Shown here in pieces: positions 32,023 to 39,993 of a DNA stretch of 52,118 nt. The stretch is from Candidatus Latescibacterota bacterium. Its GTDB lineage: Bacteria; Latescibacterota; UBA2968; UBA8231. Made by a program: the position numbers and the translations under genes. A model generated the notes under the pieces. It saw only the letters and a program-made list of their open reading frames with translations, was not told where the DNA came from and did no database searches. The DNA lies in contig SICG01000005.1 of NCBI GenBank assembly GCA_009691525.1, positions 1-52,118 of the forward strand, read 5' to 3'. How positions within the stretch are numbered: position 1 is the stretch's first letter; each line of letters opens with the position of its first letter.

Positions 32023-32665
32023 TCAGCGGCGACGATGCCGGCGCCGCCAGACCAGGAGCGCGACGAGCCCGAGGCCCAGACCGATACCCAGCACCCGCAG
32101 GGTCTCCGGCGTACCCCGGCCCCAGCCCTCGTTGCCGGCGATGCGGGCTTCGAGCTTTTTGTAGATCGGGTGAGGTGCCTGTTCCTTGGCATCGGTGATG
32201 ACTTTGCGCGCCTCCTCCACCCGGTCCTGGGCCAGGTAGCAATTGACCAGGTTGACATGGGCTTCGGCCAGGCCCGGGTTCAGGCGCACGGCAGCCCCCA
32301 GCCACTTTTCGGCCTCCTTGAATTTGCCTTCCTGGTGGTAACAACTCCCGTACGCCGTCGAAGCCATGGCTTCGTCGCTGGCCGATTTGCCCCGCGCCGA
32401 ACTGATGGCCATACCCAGTTACTTGCGGGCGTTGCCCAGATCGCCGCGCTGGTAGTAGATATAACCGGCGCTGTACAGAGGTTTGAAGTAGTCGGAGTCC
32501 AGTTTGATGGCCTGCAGATACAGGTTCAGGGCCTGGTTTTCATCGGCCTTGCCCCCCCTGGCCGAACTGATGATTGAGCCCCTGGGCGAAAAGTTCCTCC
32601 GCCCGCCCGGGCTGGGCCGGCATACCGATCAGCCAGGCCAGCAGGAAGATTGAGAGGGGTGTCAT
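32023..32665 (-). pseudogene. TPR envelope protein, broken by a frameshift and a nonsense codon
   Basis: Starting at ATG 32665, a signal peptide (LSIFLLAWLIGMPAQPGRAE) leads into ELFAQGLNHQF. At the seven-C run 32552-32558 the sense shifts by one base. It goes on as KADENQALNLYLQAIKLDSD and YSAGYIYYQRGDLGNARK, then meets TAA at 32419-32421 where a Tyr codon is expected. The same frame continues as LGMAISSARGKSASDEA with TPR units (EGKFKEAEKWLGAAVRLNPG) and a C-terminal membrane helix (LGIGLGLGLVALLVW) with a basic tail. Two independent lesions make decay more likely than one reading error. The ancestral product was a TPR protein fixed to the membrane by its C-terminus. The downstream part alone (from ATG 32412) could still be made. 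Confidence 0.75.
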
Positions 32666-32704
32666 CTGAGCTGTGTTGGTCCCTACCAGGAGGAGATGCC
32701 CGCG

Positions 32705-33703
32705 TTAGGAGCGGGTCATCTTCTTGCTGAAGACCACGATGAAAAGCGCCATGGCAAAACCGCCGACAAAACCCTCGATGGCGGCGATGGGCTGAGTATA
32801 TCCCACCGGGAGAATATCTCCGTACCCGAGGGTGACAAAAGTCACCACGCTGTAATACACACAGGTGAGGTAGCGCCAGAAGTTTTCCTCCAAGCCGGCC
32901 TCTACCTCGAACTGCAAAGGCCCTCGAGGGGTAGTCACTCCGAGCAAGAAATAGAAGGCCGCACTACCAAAGATGACCAGCAAGGAGAACACCAATACCC
33001 TGGGTGGGCTCTCCCCGTACCCACACATCAGGTCCACCATCTTGGACCACAACCGGCCTGCCGACCAGCGAGGCAGGAGCTTGCGCCGCATGATCATCTC
33101 GCGGTGGAAGAAGGCACCGGCTTCCTGAAAATAGCCCGAAGCATCATAGGTCCGGCGTAAGTTGCGGTACACCTCCTCGCCCTCTTTGTACAACTGCAAG
33201 GTTTCCGCAGTCCGATCTGCGGCGAGGCCCGCCTTTTTTTCCTGCAGGACCACTGTGCCCCACTGGACCTCTTCCAGTTTGGTCCCCTCGAATATGGCCC
33301 CCAGCAGATTGGTGTCTTCCAGCTTGGCTTGGTTCAGGTTGGCCCGGGTAAAATCCGTCTTGAGCAACTGGGCACCCCGCAGGTCGATGCTGAACAGGCT
33401 GGCCCCCTGGAGATTGGCCCGCGACAGATCGGCCTGCCTCAGATCGTAACCCCGGTGGAGGCGGACGCCCTCCAGGGATGCCTGGCGCAGGACAAAACCT
33501 TCCATAGAGTGGCCGCTTTGAGCCCACTGCTCCAGGCGCTGCTTGATATCCGCCCCGTTTTTGGCCGCCTTGGGGTCGTGCCAAAAGCACAGGTTGCCCT
33601 CCCCCTCCACTTCACCGGGGCAGCGAGTCCCGTCGATATAGGCGTAGGCGCAAATGCGCTGGGGCGTTTCCAGATCTGGCGCCCCTTCGGCTGTCGTGTT
33701 CAA
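32705..33703 (-). CDS. Pentapeptide-repeat/two-TM potassium-channel fusion protein
   Basis: A 332-residue protein. A small Cys/His cluster at the N-terminus (ICAYAYIDGTRC...CFWHDP) precedes pentapeptide repeats (residues about 75-150; ADLSRANLQGASLFSIDLRG, ANLNQAKLEDTNLLGA). After a linker come a first membrane helix (VLVFSLLVIFGSAAFYFLL), a pore loop with the K+ selectivity filter TLGYGD, and a second helix (AIEGFVGGFAMALFIVVF). The channel part belongs to the 2TM ion-channel family. TTG 33703 overlaps the upstream stop (TTGA) and has AAGG upstream; a longer start at 33766 would lie deep in the preceding gene. The repeat domain may couple the channel to a ligand or partner. Confidence 0.85.
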   Translation of the reverse strand: MNTTAEGAPDLETPQRICAYAYIDGTRCPGEVEGEGNLCFWHDPKAAKNGADIKQRLEQWAQSGHSMEGFVLRQASLEGVRLHRGYDLRQADLSRANLQGASLFSIDLRGAQLLKTDFTRANLNQAKLEDTNLLGAIFEGTKLEEVQWGTVVLQEKKAGLAADRTAETLQLYKEGEEVYRNLRRTYDASGYFQEAGAFFHREMIMRRKLLPRWSAGRLWSKMVDLMCGYGESPPRVLVFSLLVIFGSAAFYFLLGVTTPRGPLQFEVEAGLEENFWRYLTCVYYSVVTFVTLGYGDILPVGYTQPIAAIEGFVGGFAMALFIVVFSKKMTRS

Positions 33704-34236
33704 TGGCCGACCTTCAAGAGTAACAACAAAAAGATGCCTGCCAATACCAGCCCACCGGCGGCGCACCAGCCAATCCTTGACCGCGACCAGGAAGGCTCCA
33801 ACTGGACCAGCTCGCTTTCGGCATAACGCGGAACCTCCTCTACCGGGGAGCGCGGGCGGGCCTCCCGCTCCAGGGGTACGGCCTTCTGGTGGATGTACGG
33901 AGCGATGGCCGTGTAGATGCGGTGCACCTCGTCCCAGCTTTTGGCCTCGTGATAATCGGCCAGATGGGAGAGCGGCAAGAGCTGCACCAGGCTCAGCCTG
34001 GGATTGATCGGGTACTCGATTTCCGCCCTCACCCTACCCTGTTCGTACCCGAGCAGCCGCACGTAGTAGGCAGCCTCGCAGCGCTCGTAGTCCAGCAGAC
34101 AACAGCGGTACCGGCACTCCCCCAGGGCGTGCAGTCCCTCCTCTACCTGCTCCAGCAGCTTGAGATCCTTGGCGCGGCGCGCCTGGATCAGCCGCTCCCT
34201 GAGCCACTTGATGCTGGTTGAAGGAGTGCTCTCCAT
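33700..34236 (-). CDS. Hypothetical tail-anchored membrane protein
   Basis: I do not recognise this 178-residue protein. Its N-terminal two thirds are helical and charged (WLRERLIQARRAKDLKLLEQ, with a Cys-rich CRYRCCLLDYERCEAAYY). The C-terminus is one hydrophobic helix (IGWCAAGGLVLAGIFLLLLL) ending in KVGH, so it is probably anchored in the inner membrane with most of the chain in the cytoplasm. Its stop overlaps the TTG of the channel fusion, so the two are co-translated and probably work together. Confidence 0.75.
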   Translation of the reverse strand: MESTPSTSIKWLRERLIQARRAKDLKLLEQVEEGLHALGECRYRCCLLDYERCEAAYYVRLLGYEQGRVRAEIEYPINPRLSLVQLLPLSHLADYHEAKSWDEVHRIYTAIAPYIHQKAVPLEREARPRSPVEEVPRYAESELVQLEPSWSRSRIGWCAAGGLVLAGIFLLLLLKVGH

Positions 34237-34287
34237 GGCCTTTTGCCCTAAGGGCGGCCGCCGGCTCCGGACCGACAGTTGCCTAGC

Positions 34288-34998
34288 TCAGAAGCGGAAA
34301 CTCACCCCCAGGCTCAGCTCTTCGTAGAGGACGGTTTTCTTCTTTTCTACCGGCACTTGCAGCTCTACCTGACCCTGGAGCTGCTCGGCGATCTGTTCCT
34401 GGGCCTTTGCAGTTATGAAGCTCTTGACAGAAAACACCGCGTACTGGCGCATGTCCACCCGCAGATCGAGGCGGCCACCGAGTGACTTTCGGGCACCCAC
34501 CCCGTAGCTGAACTCGGTGTTTTGATGCATTTTGGACATCAACTTCAACGCCTTGTTGGCCGCGTCGATCCGCTGCTGCTGTTCGAGGGTCAGGGGTATC
34601 GGCACGCCGTTGATGTCGGTGGGAATCTGGGTCTTGGGGGCATCGGTGGAGGTGAGCAGGATACGCCCAAAACCCACGTTGGCAAAGGGCGCCACTGGTT
34701 TCAGTGGCAGACTGACGATCAGCCGCCCCTCGTAAAAAACGGCGGTAGCTGTCTTCTTGCCACCGCTGGTATTTTCCACACTGCGGGTAGGCCGGGCTAC
34801 CAAGAGCGAGGTCTCACCGCCGATGATGCTGCTGGACTTGCCCCAGCGCAGCCCCAGTCCCATGCTGCGGTCGAGGTTGGCGCTCTCGTCAAACCCCACG
34901 TTGCTGATGTAGGCCGACAGATCAGCACCTGCTGGCTGTCCGAGGCCGAGGCTGAGCACCCCGGCCATTGCCGCGCAGAACCACTTGCTCTTGCACAT
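34288..34998 (-). CDS. Outer-membrane beta-barrel-like protein
   Basis: A 236-residue protein with a signal peptide (WFCAAMAGVLSLGLGQPAGA). Alternating amphipathic strands (SMGLGLRWGKSSSIIGGETS, GVGARKSLGGRLDLRVDMRQ) are interrupted by a helical stretch (QQQRIDAANKALKLMSKMHQ), and the chain ends in the aromatic VSFRF, which suits BAM-mediated insertion. It resembles OmpA-like small barrels without a further family match. ATG 34998 has GGGAG 7 bases upstream. Its role is unknown. Confidence 0.72.
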   Translation of the reverse strand: MCKSKWFCAAMAGVLSLGLGQPAGADLSAYISNVGFDESANLDRSMGLGLRWGKSSSIIGGETSLLVARPTRSVENTSGGKKTATAVFYEGRLIVSLPLKPVAPFANVGFGRILLTSTDAPKTQIPTDINGVPIPLTLEQQQRIDAANKALKLMSKMHQNTEFSYGVGARKSLGGRLDLRVDMRQYAVFSVKSFITAKAQEQIAEQLQGQVELQVPVEKKKTVLYEELSLGVSFRF

Positions 34999-35082
34999 AG
35001 ACAAACTCCCGGTCAGAGAAGAAAATGGGCAAAAGGATCACCACGAATGGTACAAAAGCCTCACCAGAATGGCAAGCAGAAC

Positions 35083-36219
35083 TCAAATATAATTGATCGT
35101 CGGGATATAGAGGGACAGAGGGAGGATGCGTCCCAGGAGTTCCATGCCCTGCTCCCCTGCCAGGCGCTCGGCCAGGGGGTGGAGCCCGAAGAAAAGTCCC
35201 ACCAGCTCCTGTTCGTCTAGCTCGATCTGCTGCGTTTTGCCCGCCCCCAGGTCGAGCAGGGCTTCCTGCCCCGGGGCACTGAGATGGAAGCGGCCGCTGA
35301 TACCTGCCTGTCTGGCCCGGCGGCGGAGCAGGGGCTGCAGCTTGTCGATGAGCAGCTGCAGATCGAGAATCTTGATCATGCAGGAACACTCGCGCGTCCA
35401 GTAGGAACTGCCCGGCAGGAGCAGGGCGACCTGGTCGGGGTTGGGGCCAGCGCTGGCTTGAAGGCGGGAAAGCCCGCTGCGGGCCATCAGCACCCGGAGC
35501 ATGGAGCGGCCCAGCTCCGCATCGCCGCCGGCTTCGTCGAGCAGCTCGTACTGTCCGCGGCGCTGGCGTCCCTCCCGCTGGAAGGCCAGGTAGGCGAAAC
35601 GGCTGCCCTCGCGGCAGATCCAGGTCTGCCTGCCCACCCGGGCAAAAAGGTCGGGAATGTCCCCCAGGGGCCGTTCCACCCCATAGGGGTGGTGCAGATC
35701 CAAGGTGCGCAGCCGACGGCACAGGGAAGGCTCGGGGACAAAGCGCTCCAGGGCCAACCGGCGCTCGGCCGCGGTGGGCGGGCCCAATTGCCGGGCGGTG
35801 AGGGTGAAGTTATTGCGGATGCCACCTCTTTCCCAACCGAACCAACCATAGCGCCGGCGGTCACCCCACAGAATTGAGAGCGGATAACCGGCGCGCCGCA
35901 TCCGGTGATTGGCCTCCTCCAGCAGGATGCTCATGATCCCGTGGCCCCTGCGCTCTGGATCGGTGCCCACCGCCCCTATACCCCCCGCCACCAGCCGCGC
36001 CTCCTCCAGGCGGAGGGTCAGAGGATGGACCGCCAGGCATCCGGCGATCTGCCCCTGATCGCGCAGCAGCAGGATGCGCCCTGCGTACTGGGGCCGGTAC
36101 GCATGGGGATAGTTGCTTTGCAGGATGAAGCGGCCCTTTTGACCCGGTCTGAATACCCGGTCGATGAAGTCGAGGGCCTCGGTGAATTCTTCTGGCCGGG
36201 CGGGTCTTGGTTTATCCAT
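35083..36219 (-). CDS. GNAT acetyltransferase with SCP2-like C-terminal domain (Eis-like)
   Basis: A 378-residue protein. The N-terminal GNAT domain has VAGGIGAVGTDPERRGHGIMSILL, in which RRGHGI is the acetyl-CoA-binding motif A. A second GNAT-like middle part follows, and then a C-terminal sterol-carrier-like domain (GRFHLSAPGQEALLDLGAGK, LVGLFFGLHPLAERL). This matches the Eis-type layout of tandem GNAT folds plus SCP2. Eis enzymes acetylate amines such as aminoglycosides or lysines; this substrate is not known. AAAGGAG before ATG 36219 fixes the start. Confidence 0.85.
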   Translation of the reverse strand: MDKPRPARPEEFTEALDFIDRVFRPGQKGRFILQSNYPHAYRPQYAGRILLLRDQGQIAGCLAVHPLTLRLEEARLVAGGIGAVGTDPERRGHGIMSILLEEANHRMRRAGYPLSILWGDRRRYGWFGWERGGIRNNFTLTARQLGPPTAAERRLALERFVPEPSLCRRLRTLDLHHPYGVERPLGDIPDLFARVGRQTWICREGSRFAYLAFQREGRQRRGQYELLDEAGGDAELGRSMLRVLMARSGLSRLQASAGPNPDQVALLLPGSSYWTRECSCMIKILDLQLLIDKLQPLLRRRARQAGISGRFHLSAPGQEALLDLGAGKTQQIELDEQELVGLFFGLHPLAERLAGEQGMELLGRILPLSLYIPTINYI

Positions 36220-36275
36220 GCGGCTCCTTTGGAAGGTGCCCAAAATAGACCCGCCCGCCGGAGGGTGTCAACCGC

Positions 36276-38789
36276 TCACCAGGACAACTTGAGCCCCAGG
36301 TAATAATTCCGACCAGCGGCCGCATACAGGTAGCGCTCGCCAAAGTAGTACCCGGAGGTTTCGTACTCCGCTCCCAGCAGGTTGTTCAGGTGCAGCTGCA
36401 CCTGGGCCACTGCTCCTCCCCAACCCACCTGCTGCGTCACGCCGGCGTTGACCACCCCATAGGCGTCGATGGCGCGCGCTTCGTTTTTGGTGTTGTCCAG
36501 GTACTGTTTGCCCACCTGCTGGGCCTGCAGGCTCAGCCCGGTATCCGCCCACTGGTACGACAGCCGCACATTGGCAAGCTGGCCGGGAAAGAGCGGGATG
36601 GTATTGCCGCTATAGTCGTAGACCACCACCTTGCCGGCCTCGTCCCAGTACGGGGAGCTGAATTTGGCGTAGTAGTTCTGGCTCAAGGCCAGACTGCCAT
36701 CCAGGGCCAAACCCCTGGTCAGCTGCCAGCCTAGCGCCAGTTCGGCGCCCCGGTGTACGGTGCGATCGGCGTTGCCCCGCACCGGTACGTTGTCGTCGTC
36801 CACCTGGCCGTAGGGGATGATCTCGTCGCGGAAGTCCATCCAGTAGAGGTTGAGCTTTGCAGTCCGTCCGGCAACCCGGTACCCGGCGCCCCATTCAAAA
36901 TCGAGCACCTTCTCTGGCTTGATCAGCGGGTCGTGCCAGGTCACCTGCTGGACCACTCCTGCCTGCACCAGGGTGTCGGACCGGGCAAAAAGTGGATCGG
37001 CACCCAGATCGTCGGGACCGGCAAAGGCATCGTAGTATTCCACATCAGCCGGCTCCTGCCTGGCCAGCGCCGCGCTGGCGTAGAAATTCACCCGTGCGTT
37101 CAGGTTGTAATTGAGCCCCAGCCGCGGATTGAGGAAGAAGTGCCCCACTTCATAGGCGTTGCGCTCTTCGCCGCTGAAATTCCCCGCCTGCTGGTGGTGA
37201 AAACGATAGTTCTTGTACTGGGCCTGGACCTCCCCAGTCAGCTTGAGGCGTGTACTGAGGTCGTAGAGTTCGCGCACATAGAAAGCCCCAGCCCGCTGGG
37301 CCCCTCGGTAGGCGTAGTACACGGGTTGGTGGCCCACCATGCCGGGCAACCCGGCAGCCCACATCACCCGGCCCTGGTGTTTGCTGGAGAAATCGTACAG
37401 CTGGGCACCAGCGCTGAATTGCCCGCGGGCATGCTGCCATTCCAGGCGTCCCAGCCAACCTACCTGGTCTTTGTCCACCCACTTGCGCCGCACCAGGTCG
37501 GTGCGCTCGAGCGTGAAACGCCCCTGGCTTTCGCGGGCCAGCACCGGCAAGCCGTCACTCTCGGTGTTTTGGTAGTAGTTCAGAGAATCGGCCCCGAAGA
37601 GTCCCGCCTCGCTGGTCTGGATGGCCGGCAAGCCAAAGTCCAGAAGCCGACGCCCATCGCGGAATCCCTCATAATACCCCTCTCCGTGGATATAGAAGAG
37701 GGTGTTGTGCAGCCGCAGGCGCGGAGAGAACTGCCACTCGTGGATCAGCTGGTATTGGGGTTGGCTGAAATGATCCTGGTCCTGGGTGAAATTGGCACGC
37801 CGGTTCTGCTTCAGCACGGACTCAGCCACCGCGTCCCAGGAGGCCTGCACCACCTCAGGGCCACCGTACAGATTGATCTGGGTGGTGGTATGTTCGCCGT
37901 AGCGGGCAGCGCTGAGGAAGTAGGCCCACTGATCCACCCCGGAGCGCTCCCGGTACCCATCACTCACCATCTTCGAGAAACGCGCGTGTATGGCCAGACC
38001 ATTGTCGACCAGACCCGAGTTCATCGCCAGCGAGAAACGCCGGGTCCCATAACTGCCCGTGCCCAGGGTTGCGCTAACCCCCTGCTCCTGGGCCAGGGTG
38101 GAGGTCACCAGATTCACCGCCCCACCAAAGGCACTGGACCCGTAGAGGGAATTGGTCACCCCCCGCTGGAGCTGGATATCCTCCAGGCTGGAGGCCAGGT
38201 CCGGCAAATCCACCCAGTACACCTGGTGGTCTTCGGGATCGTTGAGGGGTACCCCGTTGACCATTACCCCTACCCGCGCCTGGTTGAAACCCCGCACCTT
38301 CAAGTAGCTGTAGCCCATGCCGTTGCCGGCATCGGCATAGGAATACACCCCCGGTAGCTCCCCCAGGAGCACGGGGATATCCTGGGACTGGTACCGGGCT
38401 GCGATGGCAGAGCGCCCCAGATCGGAGAAGGCCGAAGGGGTCTGCCGCTCTCGGGCCCGATCAGCGGTGACTACCACCTCCTGGCCGGGCAACAGGCGGG
38501 AGTGCAAAACCACGGTCCAGATTTTATCGCGGTCTAGGTCGAGCCGCTGCTTGTAGACCTGGTACCCCACGTGGCTGGCGCTGAGCACCGGGGTCGGTAC
38601 CTCTACCGCCGGAAAGGCAAAACGGCCCTGGTCATCGCTGGCCGCCGCCAATCCGGTGCCTTCGAGGCGGAGATTTACGCCGGCCAGGACTTCACCGGTC
38701 TGCTGGTCTTTTACCACCCCTTGCAGGGAATAGGGGCCCTGCGCCAGAACCTTTGCTGCCAGCACGAGCACCATCAGGACTGCACGCAT
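36276..38789 (-). CDS. TonB-dependent receptor, probable thiamin transporter
   Basis: An 837-residue outer-membrane receptor. Its signal peptide (RAVLMVLVLAAKVLAQ) is followed by a carboxypeptidase-like domain (about residues 20-95), plug (RSAIAARYQSQDIPVLLGEL, YLKVRGFNQARVGVMVNGVP, SLEDIQLQRGVTNSLYGSSA, GGAVNLVT) and a barrel ending in YYLGLKLSW. The aromatic last residue fits BAM targeting. The gene is led by a TPP riboswitch and terminator, so thiamin or a derivative is the likely ligand. TonB receptors under TPP control are known from Bacteroidetes and relatives. AAAGGAG precedes ATG 38789. No inner-membrane thiamin transporter lies in the window. Confidence 0.88.
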   Translation of the reverse strand: MRAVLMVLVLAAKVLAQGPYSLQGVVKDQQTGEVLAGVNLRLEGTGLAAASDDQGRFAFPAVEVPTPVLSASHVGYQVYKQRLDLDRDKIWTVVLHSRLLPGQEVVVTADRARERQTPSAFSDLGRSAIAARYQSQDIPVLLGELPGVYSYADAGNGMGYSYLKVRGFNQARVGVMVNGVPLNDPEDHQVYWVDLPDLASSLEDIQLQRGVTNSLYGSSAFGGAVNLVTSTLAQEQGVSATLGTGSYGTRRFSLAMNSGLVDNGLAIHARFSKMVSDGYRERSGVDQWAYFLSAARYGEHTTTQINLYGGPEVVQASWDAVAESVLKQNRRANFTQDQDHFSQPQYQLIHEWQFSPRLRLHNTLFYIHGEGYYEGFRDGRRLLDFGLPAIQTSEAGLFGADSLNYYQNTESDGLPVLARESQGRFTLERTDLVRRKWVDKDQVGWLGRLEWQHARGQFSAGAQLYDFSSKHQGRVMWAAGLPGMVGHQPVYYAYRGAQRAGAFYVRELYDLSTRLKLTGEVQAQYKNYRFHHQQAGNFSGEERNAYEVGHFFLNPRLGLNYNLNARVNFYASAALARQEPADVEYYDAFAGPDDLGADPLFARSDTLVQAGVVQQVTWHDPLIKPEKVLDFEWGAGYRVAGRTAKLNLYWMDFRDEIIPYGQVDDDNVPVRGNADRTVHRGAELALGWQLTRGLALDGSLALSQNYYAKFSSPYWDEAGKVVVYDYSGNTIPLFPGQLANVRLSYQWADTGLSLQAQQVGKQYLDNTKNEARAIDAYGVVNAGVTQQVGWGGAVAQVQLHLNNLLGAEYETSGYYFGERYLYAAAGRNYYLGLKLSW

Positions 38790-38806
38790 TTTACGCTCCT
38801 TTGCGC

Positions 38807-38838
38807 AAAAAAAAACGTTCCCCAGCAGAAGGGGAACG
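38807..38838 (-). terminator. TPP-riboswitch terminator
   Basis: CGTTCCCC-TTCTGCT-GGGGAACG followed by nine T residues lies about 60 bases after the TPP aptamer and 17 bases before the receptor's ATG. The GTTCCCC arm resembles the GGGAAC that ends the aptamer, which offers a simple switching pairing. Confidence 0.9.
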
Positions 38839-38896
38839 GCGGCAATCTCAGTTGATATACCCGAGCTGCAGAATGGGCGGCAAAGACCCACTCGCG

Positions 38897-38988
38897 ATCC
38901 GTTCCCTGCGCTGGCATTATCCAGATCAGGTTCCGAGGGTGTGATCTCAGCCTCCGCTGCTGACGCAGCGGAAAAGCACCCCTACAGA
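38897..38988 (-). promoter_or_regulatory. TPP (THI-box) riboswitch
   Basis: On the minus strand: GGGGTGC, a P3 extension stem CCGCTGC/GCAGCGG, GGCTGAGATCACACCCTCGGAACCTGATCTGGATAATGCCAGCGCAGGGAAC (conserved core listed in parts: CTGAGA, ACCC, ACCTGAT, TGGATAATGCCAGCG, AGGGAA). It matches the THI element nearly base for base. It controls the receptor at 36276-38789, so thiamin supply should shut the gene off. Confidence 0.96.
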
Positions 38989-39030
38989 TTCAGCAGCTAA
39001 TTTACGGACGTCCTCGGCGAACGCAAGACC

Positions 39031-39993
39031 TCACTTCCATTCCAGCACCAAGCCCAGCAGACCGGGGTCCCACTCCGCGAGCAGGCCATAGGCCCTGGCT
39101 GCTTCCCTGGCCGGCACCCGGTGGGTGATCAGTTCCTCCACCCCCAGGCGTCCCAATTCCATCAACCGCAGCACCGCCCCGCAATCATCTAGCCAGGTCC
39201 ACACCCCCTGGTGCGATTCCAGGCCGGGCCGGGCGTTGTTGTGGGCCCCCAGCACCGTCAGCCCCTTGCGGTGTACATCGCGGTAGAAATTGACCTGAGT
39301 CTCGCCTCGGGTACTGGCCAGGAGCACCACCCGCCCCCCGGGCCGGGCCAGCTGGAAGGCGGTGTTGATGGGGTCGGGTGCTCCAGTGGCCTCGATCACC
39401 ACCGGCGGCAGTTCCGCCAGTTCCTGGGCCTGTAGTGGGGTGAGGGCAAGGTCCGCGCCGCAGCGGCGGCTCTGCGCCAGGCGGCTCTCCACCGGATCGA
39501 CGGCGATCAACGGCGCACCTCCCTGCAGCCGGGCAAACTTCACCGCCAGCAACCCCACCAGACCCTGGCCGATCACCGCCACCCCTTCCCCCAATTCGAT
39601 GCGCGCCCGCCGCACCCCCTGCAAGGCGATGGTGCCCATGTTGAAGAACACCGCCGACTCATTGGGCACCTGATCGGGAAGGGCGCAGACCAGCCCGGCC
39701 CGCACCAGGGCGTGGGCGGCGTGGGGGCCGGAGGCCACCACCCGCTGCCCGGGGCTGAAACCCTCCACCTGTGGCCCCACTTCCACCACTCTCCCGGCAA
39801 AATTGTACCCCGGCCGCTGGGGGTAACGGTCCGAGGTATTGGGCAGGTTCAGCAGAAAAGCCCGCTCGGTGCCCGGACTGATGAGGGTGTGCTCAGCTTC
39901 TAAGAGCAGCTCGCCGGTTCCGGGCCCAGGCAGCTCCCGCTCCTCGATCTCCACCTGGCCGGCAGCCGGCCACACCACGCCCCAGGTTCTCAT
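39031..39993 (-). CDS. Zinc-type alcohol dehydrogenase-like oxidoreductase
   Basis: A 320-residue medium-chain dehydrogenase. The N-terminal GroES-like domain has LISPGTERAFLL and YNFAGRVVEVGPQVEGFSPG; the Rossmann part has VAVIGQGLVGLLAVKFARL, LIAVDPVESRLAQSRRCGA and VVIEATGAPDPINTAFQLAR. GTER, in place of the usual catalytic Cys, is typical of the bi-domain oxidoreductase subgroup, and no four-Cys structural zinc loop is visible. It probably oxidises a polyol or sugar derivative with NAD(P). It closes the UroD-DapA-MATE operon; its ATG overlaps the preceding stop (ATGA), with GGAGG 8 bases upstream. The open frame reaching to 41025 is a shadow. Confidence 0.88.
   Translation of the reverse strand: MRTWGVVWPAAGQVEIEERELPGPGTGELLLEAEHTLISPGTERAFLLNLPNTSDRYPQRPGYNFAGRVVEVGPQVEGFSPGQRVVASGPHAAHALVRAGLVCALPDQVPNESAVFFNMGTIALQGVRRARIELGEGVAVIGQGLVGLLAVKFARLQGGAPLIAVDPVESRLAQSRRCGADLALTPLQAQELAELPPVVIEATGAPDPINTAFQLARPGGRVVLLASTRGETQVNFYRDVHRKGLTVLGAHNNARPGLESHQGVWTWLDDCGAVLRLMELGRLGVEELITHRVPAREAARAYGLLAEWDPGLLGLVLEWK

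Noticed and set aside
36753..38357. 534-residue open frame opposite the thiamin receptor
   Set aside because: It mirrors the coding gene, has no start signals or family resemblance, and is a usual product of GC-rich antisense frames.
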